A program made the translations under genes and the position numbers. This document shows, piece after piece, positions 19,351 through 28,182 of a stretch of 64,000 nucleotides of DNA; the first letter of the stretch is position 1, and the number at the start of each line of letters is the position of its first letter. The notes under the pieces were generated by a model. That model did not search any database. It was not told the DNA's origin and saw only the letters and a program-made list of their open reading frames with translations. Location: positions 17,063 to 81,062 of the forward strand of contig CALUPV010000007.1 in assembly GCA_944322745.1 (NCBI GenBank), in the 5' to 3' direction. This DNA is from Candidatus Gastranaerophilales bacterium. GTDB lineage: Bacteria; Cyanobacteriota; Vampirovibrionia; Gastranaerophilales; Gastranaerophilaceae.

Positions 19351-20187
19351 ATGAATTATTTTGAACGTGCAAAAAAATTTAGAGCAAAAAAAAGATTAGG
19401 ACAGAATTTCTTAGTTGATAAATCTGCTATTGAAACGATTTTAGATGTTTCAGATATAAATAAAGATGATATTGTTGTAGAAATAGGTCCGGGACTTGGT
19501 TTTGTTACGGAACAATTGGTTTTACTTGCTAAAAAAGTTTATGCTGTTGAACTTGATGAAGATATGGTTAATGAATTATCTAAAATAAATGCAGATAATT
19601 TAGATATTATTCATAAAGATATTTTAAAAACTGATTTAAGCCAATTCGGAAATAATATAAAAGTAGTTGCTAATATTCCTTATTATATAACTTCTCCTAT
19701 ATTAGCTCATTTGCTTGGTGAAGTGGATGATTTGGAAAATAAAAACAGAAATTCAATTTCACAAGTTGTATTAATGGTTCAGTATGAAGTTGCTAAAAGA
19801 CTTACAGCTAATGAAAAATCTCCATCTAAAGAATTTGGATTGCTGTCAATTTTAGCTCAATTTTGGTCTGATGTTGAGTTTATAAAAAAAGTTCCGTCTC
19901 GTTCGTTTTTTCCTGCACCAAAGGTTGATTCGGCTATTGTCAAATTGACTGTCAGAAAAGAACCTTTATTAAAAATTTCTAATTATTCTTTCTTTAGAAA
20001 AGTTGTTAAAGGTTGTTTTGCTACAAGAAGAAAAAATATAAAAAATTCACTTGTAAATGTTGGTTTTGCTAAAAATGCAGTGGAAAAAACATTGAAAGAT
20101 TTAAATATAGATGAAAATCTTAGAGGTGAAACCCTTTCTATTAATCAAATTGGCGATTTAAGTGAAAAACTTAAGGAAAATTTATGA
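19351..20187 (+). CDS. rsmA: 16S rRNA dimethyladenosine transferase (KsgA)
   Basis: Dimethylates two adjacent adenines in the 3' hairpin of 16S rRNA. 278 residues. The N-terminal AKKRLGQNFLVD, the SAM-binding EIGPGLGFVTEQL (about 45), and the catalytic NIPYYITSPIL (about 111) are all present. The C-terminal helical domain includes FFPAPKVDSAIV and CFATRRKNIKNSL. The ATG has little or no Shine-Dalgarno and lies close to an AT-rich -10-like sequence. The last four bases overlap the ispE start (ATGA), giving coupled translation. Confidence 0.96.
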   Translation: MNYFERAKKFRAKKRLGQNFLVDKSAIETILDVSDINKDDIVVEIGPGLGFVTEQLVLLAKKVYAVELDEDMVNELSKINADNLDIIHKDILKTDLSQFGNNIKVVANIPYYITSPILAHLLGEVDDLENKNRNSISQVVLMVQYEVAKRLTANEKSPSKEFGLLSILAQFWSDVEFIKKVPSRSFFPAPKVDSAIVKLTVRKEPLLKISNYSFFRKVVKGCFATRRKNIKNSLVNVGFAKNAVEKTLKDLNIDENLRGETLSINQIGDLSEKLKENL

Positions 20188-21041
20188 AAAGTATAAAGGT
20201 TAGAACTCCTGCTAAGATTAATTTGACTTTAGAAGTCTTAAATAAAAGAGATGACGGCTTCCATAATATACAGTCTATAATGCAAACAATTAATCTTTAT
20301 GATTATCTGACGTTTAATATTGATAATGCTGAAGAAATTAAAATTGAATTAAAAGGAAATTCCGATGAAATTCCTTATAACGAGTCAAATCTTATATATA
20401 AAGCAGCCGAGAGATTCTTTAAAAAAGCAAATATTGATAATGTAAAATTATCAGTTTATATAGAAAAAAAAATTCCGATATCAGCGGGTTTAGCTGGCGG
20501 AAGTACTAATGCAGCAGGGACAATATTTGCATTAAATAAATTGTTTAATAATATTTTATCGGAAAATGAAATTAATGAACTCTGCGCTTCATTAGGTTCT
20601 GACTTAAACTTTTGTTTATATGGCGGTTGTGCTTTATGTACTTCGCGCGGAGAAGTTATTGAAAAAATACCTTTTTTTGAACAAAGTGTATCTTTAATTA
20701 AACCAAAACATCTTGGCATAAGTGCGAAAGAAGCATATATTAATTTCTCAAAATTAACTGATAAATCAAATCCTGACAATACTTCAAAGTTAAAGGATTT
20801 ATTGCTTAAAGGTAAATTTGATAAATCGTTAATATACAATAGTCTTGAAAATGCTTTATTCCCATATTATGACGAATTGCAAAATATAAAAAACAATGTG
20901 AAAAACTCTTTAATGTCAGGAAGCGGATCTACATTTTTCGTTTTAAATTCAAAATTGGAAACTAATTTAAATAAAGATAATTATGATATCTTTGAAAATT
21001 TAAAAACAATTAACACAGGAGTTGAACAAACAGATGAGTGA
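20184..21041 (+). CDS. ispE: 4-diphosphocytidyl-2-C-methyl-D-erythritol kinase
   Basis: GHMP kinase of the MEP pathway of isoprenoid synthesis. 285 residues. The N-terminal TPAKINLTLEVLNKRDDGFHNI and the ATP-binding loop PISAGLAGGSTNAAG near 95-109 are clear (quoted in parts). The GSDLNFCLYGG motif and the C-terminal LMSGSGSTFF are also conserved. It is translationally coupled to rsmA. The polyprenyl diphosphate synthase at 38.8 kb would use products of this pathway. Confidence 0.95.
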   Translation: MKSIKVRTPAKINLTLEVLNKRDDGFHNIQSIMQTINLYDYLTFNIDNAEEIKIELKGNSDEIPYNESNLIYKAAERFFKKANIDNVKLSVYIEKKIPISAGLAGGSTNAAGTIFALNKLFNNILSENEINELCASLGSDLNFCLYGGCALCTSRGEVIEKIPFFEQSVSLIKPKHLGISAKEAYINFSKLTDKSNPDNTSKLKDLLLKGKFDKSLIYNSLENALFPYYDELQNIKNNVKNSLMSGSGSTFFVLNSKLETNLNKDNYDIFENLKTINTGVEQTDE

Positions 21042-21927
21042 TTTAATTATTACAGAGAAAACAAATCCAAATACACTTAATATAGATGTTGCTTCATCTC
21101 TTGAAATTGCACGTATGATAAATGAAGAAGATAAGAAAGTAGCTGAAAAGGTATCAGAAAATCTTACCTCAATAGCAGATGCAATAGATATAATAAGCGA
21201 GAACTTTTTAAAAGGAGGTCGATTATTATATTTTGGGGCAGGAACAAGCGGCAGGCTTGGTATTTTAGATGCTTCAGAGTGTCCTCCTACATTTAATTCT
21301 CCTAATGATATGGTACAAGGTATTATAGCAGGCGGAGATAGAGCGTTACGTTTTGCTATAGAAGGAGCAGAGGATTCTTGTGAACTTGCAAGAAAAGATT
21401 TTAAAAAATTACATATAACGGAAAAAGATACAGTAGTTTCAATATCAGCAAGCGGTAATGCTAATTATGTTATAGAAGTTTTAAAGCTGGCAAAAGAAAA
21501 AAAGGCTAAAACAATTGCTTTAACGTGTAACCCAATGGCTAATATTTCAAAGATAGCAGATGTTGTTATTTGCATAGAAACAGGTGCTGAAGTAATAACA
21601 GGTTCAACAAGAATGAAAGCTGGGACTGCTCAAAAAATGGTACTTAATATGCTTACAACAGGGGCTATGATAAAAATCGGTAAAGTTTATAAGAATTTTA
21701 TGATTGATGTTAAACCTACAAATATTAAGTTAAAAGATAGAGCCCAAAGAATTGTTTCTGAAATAGCTCATTGTTCACAAGATGAAGCAAAAGATGTTTT
21801 AGAATCTAATGAATACAAAGTAAAAGAAGCTATTTTACAAATAAAATATTCAATATCATTAGAAGAAGCAAATATAATATTATCTGAATATAATGGTGTT
21901 CTTGGTAAAGTTTTTTCTGCTTTGTAA
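21034..21927 (+). CDS. murQ: N-acetylmuramic acid 6-phosphate etherase
   Basis: Cleaves the lactyl ether of MurNAc-6-phosphate in cell-wall recycling. About 297 residues with a SIS sugar-isomerase fold: YFGAGTSGRLGILDAS with ECPPTF contains the catalytic Glu region, VVSISASGNANYVIEVL the second SIS loop, and TGSTRMKAGTAQKM the conserved late block (given in parts). I start it at the ATG at 21034, where AGGAG lies 12 bases upstream; a TTG at 21022 would touch the Shine-Dalgarno. It overlaps the ispE end by eight bases. The C-terminal UBA-like helices are present. Confidence 0.95.
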   Translation: MSDLIITEKTNPNTLNIDVASSLEIARMINEEDKKVAEKVSENLTSIADAIDIISENFLKGGRLLYFGAGTSGRLGILDASECPPTFNSPNDMVQGIIAGGDRALRFAIEGAEDSCELARKDFKKLHITEKDTVVSISASGNANYVIEVLKLAKEKKAKTIALTCNPMANISKIADVVICIETGAEVITGSTRMKAGTAQKMVLNMLTTGAMIKIGKVYKNFMIDVKPTNIKLKDRAQRIVSEIAHCSQDEAKDVLESNEYKVKEAILQIKYSISLEEANIILSEYNGVLGKVFSAL

Positions 21928-21996
21928 TAAAAATTAAAAAAAAGTAAATTTTCTTTCTTTATCTGTTTTTACTTGGTAAAAGTAAAAGTGGTAAAT

Positions 21997-24819
21997 ATGA
22001 GAATAAGTAGTAATTATAGTTTTCTAAATATAGATTCAAATAAACCAGCAAACAAAGTTAGAGTAAGTAATAAATTAAATAAAAATCCTTATTCTGATAC
22101 ATTTGTAAAATCAACACCTGCTTTCAAAGGATCAAAAGAAGAAGATTCATTTAGTACGTTGTTTGACAATGCATTTAATATTTTTGCGAAAGAGGCGAGT
22201 TCTTTTTTTACTAAATTAAGTGATATTATTCGTCAAACTCGACGAGAAACCGAAGTTGCAGCATATATAGCTGCCTTTTCAGATAAATCTGTTAGGAAAA
22301 TTATGCTTGCAAGAAAAAAAGATAAACTTGCAACAATTAATTTAAATGTTTTTCAAAGTTTTAATTTTGATATTGAATTTATAAATAAACTGTTTGAGAA
22401 TGCAAATATAAAATCAATTTTGGCACTAGATGCTTTTATTAGAACATATAATTGTGAATCTGGCACGAGAAAGGTTTTTAAGGGGCAGGAAATTGAAGCT
22501 GTAAAAATATATGGATTTCTGAATTGTAAAGATAATCTATCTAAGTTTCCTGAATTATTATTATATTTATATAATCAAGAAGCAGATAGTCAAAATTCAG
22601 ATTATACAAAATTGGATAAAACAGCTGACTTTTTGAAAAGAGTTGGGGTACTTAAATTTAATGACTTTGATAAGAAATTCTCTTTTTTGAGCCCCAGATT
22701 TAATGATTTTGAAACCATTTCTGATAAAGTTGATGCTATTGAATATTTACAAACAACTTATGATGATAAGATGGCTTTATTAGCTGATATTATCAAACAA
22801 TCTGGTTTGCCTCAAAATGTTGTTCCTGAAAAAATATATGCTTCCGCAACTGATATTATTGAGTATTTTTACGAGAAAAATAACGGAGAAAACTTGAATG
22901 GTATAGAAGAAATAATAGATTATATTGCTTTACAAGGAAAATTAAAAACCCAAAGTTTAAAACAAATTTCTTCAAGTTATAACGATTTTAAAAATCCTGA
23001 AAATAAAGTTGATTTCTTTAAGTTTTTGAAAGATTGTAATGTTTCAATCTCTGATTTTAATGTTTTATCTAGTAAACCAATAATATCCGATGTCGATATT
23101 AAAGAGTTTTTATCTAATAAAGAAATGCTTTCTCAATATATATCCAAAATTCTTGGTGTCAGAGAATTCGAAGGAAATGATTACTATAAAAAATTTAGAG
23201 ATATTATTAATGCTTTGTATGATGAATCGAAGAACTCGGAATTCGTTAAAAGTTTTATAGAACTATCTGATAGATTTAATTTTAAAAATTCTGATTCTTT
23301 GCTCCAATTGTATAATAGAACTCTTGGAATTAGAAAATGCAGCATAACGTCTCAAGAATTAAGAGATTTTATTGACTTATTCCGTTATTCTGATTCACAG
23401 AATATATTTGTACAGGCTAAAGCTCAGAATATATCAGCAATTGATTTATTAACTAGAGAAAAGGAACAGTTTTTATCTATTAAAGGAGATATTGATAATT
23501 TTATATATTCAGATGATACAGCATTCTTTGCAGGACAATCTGCGCTTGAGATATATAAAAAATATCGCAAATTATTACTCGAAAATAAAGAAAATGTTCA
23601 GTCTATACTTCAGAATATTGTGGAATTCGATGTTCAAAATGCAAATCAATATTCGCAAAAAGCATTACAAGTTAAGCCTTTTACTAAGTTTTTTAAAGAT
23701 AAAGAATCAATGTTATTATTCTTTACTGAAAATGATATAAAATTTGATGATTCGGATGAAGATACTATATATAGAAAGAATTGTATTGAAATATTTGATG
23801 CTCTATATGACGAAGATGACAAAGAAATGTCTTTTGAGAGAATTAATTATATAGCGAAATCAGGTTTCTTGGTTAAATCTCAAGCAAAATTAACAGAATT
23901 TCTATTGAAAATGTCATCTAAAGATACAAGAAGAAAAGTAATGTCTATAATTGCAGATAAGAAAATTCCATCGATAAGTTCATTGGAAAAGTTTTTTAAG
24001 CAATATAGACTGCCAAATTCTAAAGGAGCTGAATTGCTGGAATATCTGCAGAATCTTCCAGCGGATATTGATTTCTCAAAAAGTATAGAATTATTAAATT
24101 CTATCCAAGAAAAAATTGATAGTTTGAATATTCCTATTCAGATAAATAGTAGTAATATAAATAGTATTAATTTGGATGAGATTAATTCTAAAAAGTCTGT
24201 TTCTGCAACCGCTTTAATTAATATTTTAGATGATATGTCATGTTCTACCGATGATGCTAATTTTATTGTTTCTCTTCCCGGTGCAACTAAAAATGTTGAA
24301 TCTAATACTTTTTCACCATATAGAATTGCACAGGAAATAGCATCCAAAATAGATAAGTCAGGTGAATCTTATCAAAATATATCACGATTATTAGGTATAG
24401 ATAGGGTATCATTAAGTTTACCGAGAGATTGTTCGTATTATTTTTATGTAAAAGCAATTGAACAAGCGTTACCAAAACAATTTGTTGACTTTGTAAATTC
24501 TGATGAGTGGTTGAAATTCTCGAATGATGAAGTTTGTTCTGCTAATCTTGTATTGCATGCCCGTCTTCGTGCAATAGACAGGTTTGCATTAAATGATGCA
24601 GATAATATAGATGTTCTTTATAAAGATGAAACTATATCAAAACTAAAAGATTTATTGAAAACAGTCTATACGACATCACCAATAGATATAAAAGGAGCTG
24701 ACTTATCAAAACGTTTTGTTGCTGATTTTGTTCATGGTTCTAATGTAATAGAAGCTGTTTTTCTTAATAACGGCGAGATGATAACAATAGTTCCCAAAAG
24801 AAATTCAAATAAAGCTTAG
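21997..24819 (+). CDS. Large protein of unknown function (about 940 residues)
   Basis: I do not recognise this protein. From the ATG at 21997 it has 940 residues (a TTG at 21973 is an alternative start); there is no signal peptide and no membrane span. The N-terminal 60 residues are polar and contain STPAFKGSKEED. The rest is predominantly helical with many Asp/Asn/Lys/Ser and scattered YDE-rich segments, perhaps helical repeats. The last 100 residues differ in character: LVLHARLRAIDRFAL, then a helical stretch, then VIEAVFLNNGEMITIVPKRN, a mixed alpha/beta module ending in a short strand. The stop overlaps the stop of the convergent coiled-coil gene by four bases. Confidence 0.7.
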   Translation: MRISSNYSFLNIDSNKPANKVRVSNKLNKNPYSDTFVKSTPAFKGSKEEDSFSTLFDNAFNIFAKEASSFFTKLSDIIRQTRRETEVAAYIAAFSDKSVRKIMLARKKDKLATINLNVFQSFNFDIEFINKLFENANIKSILALDAFIRTYNCESGTRKVFKGQEIEAVKIYGFLNCKDNLSKFPELLLYLYNQEADSQNSDYTKLDKTADFLKRVGVLKFNDFDKKFSFLSPRFNDFETISDKVDAIEYLQTTYDDKMALLADIIKQSGLPQNVVPEKIYASATDIIEYFYEKNNGENLNGIEEIIDYIALQGKLKTQSLKQISSSYNDFKNPENKVDFFKFLKDCNVSISDFNVLSSKPIISDVDIKEFLSNKEMLSQYISKILGVREFEGNDYYKKFRDIINALYDESKNSEFVKSFIELSDRFNFKNSDSLLQLYNRTLGIRKCSITSQELRDFIDLFRYSDSQNIFVQAKAQNISAIDLLTREKEQFLSIKGDIDNFIYSDDTAFFAGQSALEIYKKYRKLLLENKENVQSILQNIVEFDVQNANQYSQKALQVKPFTKFFKDKESMLLFFTENDIKFDDSDEDTIYRKNCIEIFDALYDEDDKEMSFERINYIAKSGFLVKSQAKLTEFLLKMSSKDTRRKVMSIIADKKIPSISSLEKFFKQYRLPNSKGAELLEYLQNLPADIDFSKSIELLNSIQEKIDSLNIPIQINSSNINSINLDEINSKKSVSATALINILDDMSCSTDDANFIVSLPGATKNVESNTFSPYRIAQEIASKIDKSGESYQNISRLLGIDRVSLSLPRDCSYYFYVKAIEQALPKQFVDFVNSDEWLKFSNDEVCSANLVLHARLRAIDRFALNDADNIDVLYKDETISKLKDLLKTVYTTSPIDIKGADLSKRFVADFVHGSNVIEAVFLNNGEMITIVPKRNSNKA

Positions 24820-27215
24820 TCTTCTTCTATATAAGAAACTACTTTGTTAATATTTTCATCAAAACTTGATAGTTTTTCTGCAACAGTATTTAAAACATTA
24901 TTATTTTGTTGATTTGTAAGTGTTTCATTTACTGCTGTTATTTGAGTCGCAATATAATTAAGAATATCTTTTATTTCATAATTTTTATTGTCTTCACTCA
25001 TTGCTTCAATTAATTTATCAAATTTGGCTCCTAATGTTTCAATCTTTTCTTCTAAAACATTAATTTGTTTTGATTGTTGGTTAATTTTTTCCTGCATTAA
25101 AGTTTCCAGTTCGGTAAGTTTATTTGAATTTTCTTCTGAAAGTTTATCAATTCTTTCATTTAGTGAATCAATATCAGGTGTTAATGCTGTATTTAATTGA
25201 ACAATAATGCCGGTTAATAAACTTTTTATTTCTGAAATATCATCAGTTTTGTAATTTGAGAAAGATTCATCAAGTTCATCAAATCTTTTAATTAAGTTCG
25301 TGATATCTTCTTTTATGTCTGATTTATTTTCAAAAATATCTAATGGATTTTCTTTTGTACTTTTTAATTCAGAAATGTCATTTTGCATTGAATTTAATAC
25401 ATTACCTGTTGCATCAATCCATTCTGCCAGGTATATAAAGGCATTATTTAAGTTTCTTGTTGCATTGGTGCTACTTTGTAATAATCTTACCATTTCATTA
25501 ACTTTTTCGCCTAAAAGCGCAAACTTAAGTTCAGGATTAAATTCTTTCCTTTGATTATCAAGTTCTTGAATTGTATCTTTGAATGAATCCAAGTAAGATT
25601 TAAATTGTTTATTTGCATCATCTGCTGAAAGAATTAATTTATTTGTTCTTATGCTGATACTTGAAATGTCATTATTTAATTCTGCAAATTTTTCTTTTAA
25701 TGAGTTAATATCATCAGAAGTAACCTTTGTTTTGTCATCTAAGAATTTATGCAATTTTAGAAAATCAGATTCAATATCTAACAATGTATAGATATATGTT
25801 TCGGTATCACCTTTTGTTGTGCTTGTAATTGCATGAAGTTCTCCCGATAAATCCTCAAGTTTATCTTTAAGATTTGGAACATCATCTATAATTTTACATG
25901 CTCTTGAAAGAGTTTCTGTAATTTCATCAATTTTTATATTAAGATTATCATTGGTTTGGGTGTATTTTGTATCTAATTCTTCGCTTTTTTGAGCAAAACC
26001 GTCAATTTTACTTACCCATTCATTTAATAAACCTATGTTTTCATAAATTAAATCTATCTTTGAAGACATTAAATCATCTTCGAATACAGTACTAATACTT
26101 GAAACCTTATCAGATATTGTATCTACTTTGTTTGCCCATTCATTTATTGCGGTTAAATTCTCATATACAATATCCATTTTGTTAGTTAAATCTTCAAAAT
26201 CTAAATCTTCTGACAAAGAAGCATCAACACGATTCTTAATTGTATTTAAGGTATTTGTTATATTCTTTGTATCTTCTGCAAAATTGCTAAGTAAAGCTAT
26301 TTTAGATTGAAGGTTTGTCATTGAACTATCTACATTATCTATTTTCATAGTCCAATTATTTAATGCACTGATACTTTCATAAATGATATCGACTTTTTCT
26401 GCAACATCATCAAAATCAATATTTTCACCTAGTCTTGAATATACATTTTCTATGGATTGGTTAATATAACCTACTTTCTCTATCCAAGCATTAATTATTC
26501 CTAAACTGTCATATATTTCACTAATTTTAGCAATTTGATTTTCAAAATCTTTGTTCTCAAAATCTGAATGAAATTTTGTTATTCTTGCTTGCAATTCTTT
26601 TATTAAAACATTTGTTTGTCTGATATTCTTCTGTTGGACACTGTTCAAATCAGCCATAATAGAACCAATATCTTCGAGATTTGGAATGCTTTCTGCTCTT
26701 GTTGTCATTTGTTCTATATAATTTGCTAGTGTTTGGTGAAGATTTGTAAGCTGTTTTTCTAAATTCTTTATATTTTCAGAATTAGTTTCGTTCTTAGAGT
26801 TTTCTTTTATTGCTGTAAGTTCATTAAATATATTTTCATTTGTCTTGAGTGCTAAATCAAGTTGTTGCTTTTGATATTCTTCAAATTCAGCACTTGTTAG
26901 TGCTAAGTTTTGAACATTTTGTAGGTTTTCCAGATGTTGAGAGACACTACTTGTTGAATCTTTTAAGGTACTAATATCATTGTATAAATCTTTTAAGAGT
27001 GCATCATTGCAACTGTCTACTTGCATTGCAATATTTTCAAGTTTTTCTTTAATTTCTTCAAAATTTAATTTTGCTTGAGCATCTGTAATAAGGTTTTCTA
27101 TTGACTCAACAGAATTCTTTATATCAAGAACATCAAGTTCTTTAACTGAATCTATATTATTAAGTTTTTCACATACTTCTTCCAATATTTCTTCGTAATT
27201 ATTTTCAGCAGCCAT
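24816..27215 (-). CDS. Giant coiled-coil protein with IYExxxxLNxWxxKID repeats
   Basis: A 799-residue protein that is almost entirely coiled coil, rich in Asn, Asp, Glu, Lys and Leu, with no signal peptide or membrane segment. A repeated element occurs at least four times between about residues 230 and 415: EIYDSLGIINAWIEKVG, IIYESISALNNWTMKID, IVYENLTAINEWANKVD and LIYENIGLLNEWVSKID. A fifth, weaker copy (YLAEWIDATGN) lies near 600. The linkers between copies contain FDD, FED or EDD acidic patches. The ATG is preceded by GAGAGTG. It could be a structural filament, adaptor or phage-tail-fibre-like rod; nothing in the sequence decides. Function unknown. Confidence 0.75.
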   Translation of the reverse strand: MAAENNYEEILEEVCEKLNNIDSVKELDVLDIKNSVESIENLITDAQAKLNFEEIKEKLENIAMQVDSCNDALLKDLYNDISTLKDSTSSVSQHLENLQNVQNLALTSAEFEEYQKQQLDLALKTNENIFNELTAIKENSKNETNSENIKNLEKQLTNLHQTLANYIEQMTTRAESIPNLEDIGSIMADLNSVQQKNIRQTNVLIKELQARITKFHSDFENKDFENQIAKISEIYDSLGIINAWIEKVGYINQSIENVYSRLGENIDFDDVAEKVDIIYESISALNNWTMKIDNVDSSMTNLQSKIALLSNFAEDTKNITNTLNTIKNRVDASLSEDLDFEDLTNKMDIVYENLTAINEWANKVDTISDKVSSISTVFEDDLMSSKIDLIYENIGLLNEWVSKIDGFAQKSEELDTKYTQTNDNLNIKIDEITETLSRACKIIDDVPNLKDKLEDLSGELHAITSTTKGDTETYIYTLLDIESDFLKLHKFLDDKTKVTSDDINSLKEKFAELNNDISSISIRTNKLILSADDANKQFKSYLDSFKDTIQELDNQRKEFNPELKFALLGEKVNEMVRLLQSSTNATRNLNNAFIYLAEWIDATGNVLNSMQNDISELKSTKENPLDIFENKSDIKEDITNLIKRFDELDESFSNYKTDDISEIKSLLTGIIVQLNTALTPDIDSLNERIDKLSEENSNKLTELETLMQEKINQQSKQINVLEEKIETLGAKFDKLIEAMSEDNKNYEIKDILNYIATQITAVNETLTNQQNNNVLNTVAEKLSSFDENINKVVSYIEED

Positions 27216-27307
27216 CTTGCACTCTCTACTTTTTTACTTTATTAATTTTTATTTTATCAAACATAAGCCATTACTGCACAGTTTGTAGTATTATTTTGAC
27301 TCTATTT

Positions 27308-27313
27308 ATTATA
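27308..27313 (-). promoter_or_regulatory. -10 box candidate for the coiled-coil gene
   Basis: TATAAT on the minus strand about 93 bases before the ATG at 27215, implying a leader of roughly 85 bases. The -35 region is weak. The 160-base gap to the next gene otherwise shows only AT-rich sequence. Confidence 0.35.
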
Positions 27314-27376
27314 TACCTTCCAAAATGCTTGTGAATACTGTATTTTAAAAAAAACAAATATTACAAATGATTAAGC

Positions 27377-27961
27377 TTATTGCTCTGAAATTTCTTTGAT
27401 TTTGTATAAATCTTGTTTTGTTAACCATCTTGGTGAGCCTTCTGTTTCAGAATGGTTTCTTAATAAGTAGGAAGGGTGGAATATAACTGTTGTGTCAACA
27501 TTCCCGAAAAGTTTATACCATTTTCCTCTAATTTGAGATATCTTTATTTTATTACCCAAAAATGATTTTGCACTTGTTGCACCGCAAAGTACAATTACTT
27601 TTGGTTTAACAGTTTTAATCTGTTCTAATAAATAGTTTTCGCATAGTGATTTTTCTTCATCAGTTGGTACTCTGTTTTCAGGAGGTCTGCATTTGACTGT
27701 ATTACATATATAAAAATCATTTTTTCTTGAAAATCCGCATTCTTCAATTAATTTAGTAAGTAATTTCCCAGCTCTGCCTACAAATGGAGTTCCGGTTGCA
27801 TCTTCATCAGCTCCGGGGGCTTCTCCTATCAGTAATATCTTGGCATTAGGATTACCATCAGAAAAAACTATATTTTTTCTGGTGTTTCCCAGTTCACATT
27901 TATAGCAATTGTTACATTCTTCTTTTATTTTTTTTAATTTTATTTCTTTTTCTTTTGTCAT
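27377..27961 (-). CDS. Family 4 uracil-DNA glycosylase (iron-sulfur type)
   Basis: Removes uracil from DNA. About 194 residues. Family 4 motifs are present: GEAPGADEDATGTPFVGRAG (motif 1), ICNTVKCRPPENR, and HPSYLLRNHSETEG (motif 3). Cys residues in CNNCYKCELGN, VKCRPP and LCENYL fit the four ligands of the [4Fe-4S] cluster. The open frame allows an ATG at 27979, but the in-frame ATG at 27961 has GGAG four bases before it, which sits between the two ATGs and marks 27961 as the start. Confidence 0.93.
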   Translation of the reverse strand: MTKEKEIKLKKIKEECNNCYKCELGNTRKNIVFSDGNPNAKILLIGEAPGADEDATGTPFVGRAGKLLTKLIEECGFSRKNDFYICNTVKCRPPENRVPTDEEKSLCENYLLEQIKTVKPKVIVLCGATSAKSFLGNKIKISQIRGKWYKLFGNVDTTVIFHPSYLLRNHSETEGSPRWLTKQDLYKIKEISEQ

Positions 27962-28106
27962 ATTTGACTCCTGATTCATTTATATATTCTATTTTATATT
28001 AGTTAAAATAACAATACAAATGAGATATTAGCTTTTTTAAACAAAAGTATAATTAACAAATATAGTTACTAAGTCCAATGAAGACATATAGTAAATTTTG
28101 TATTAT

Positions 28107-28180
28107 ATAAAAGTAAATCCTCAACTCTTCTGATTGCTTATTCTTAGTGCTCATTCCCCTTCATTGGAAGGGGTTTTCTT
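28107..28180 (+). ncRNA. Candidate short plus-strand transcript ending at a terminator
   Basis: Between two minus-strand genes a plus-strand intrinsic terminator (28156-28173 plus T-run) exists with no plus-strand gene before it. An AT-rich TATTATATAA at 28101-28110 could be the -10 region of a transcript of about 70 bases. No other stable stem is visible and the -35 is poor. This could be a small RNA or a relic. Confidence 0.3.
28156..28180 (+). terminator. Plus-strand intrinsic terminator near the GH57 3' end
   Basis: CCCCTTC and GAAGGGG form a 7-bp GC-rich stem with an ATTG loop, followed by TTTTCTTTTTT on the plus strand. On the minus strand the bases after the stem are not U-rich, so this is directional for plus. 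Confidence 0.7.
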
Positions 28181-28182
28181 TT

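Noticed and set aside
21973..21996. TTG start of the 940-residue orphan
   Set aside because: No ribosome site before it; the ATG 24 bases on is the more likely start, though this is not certain.
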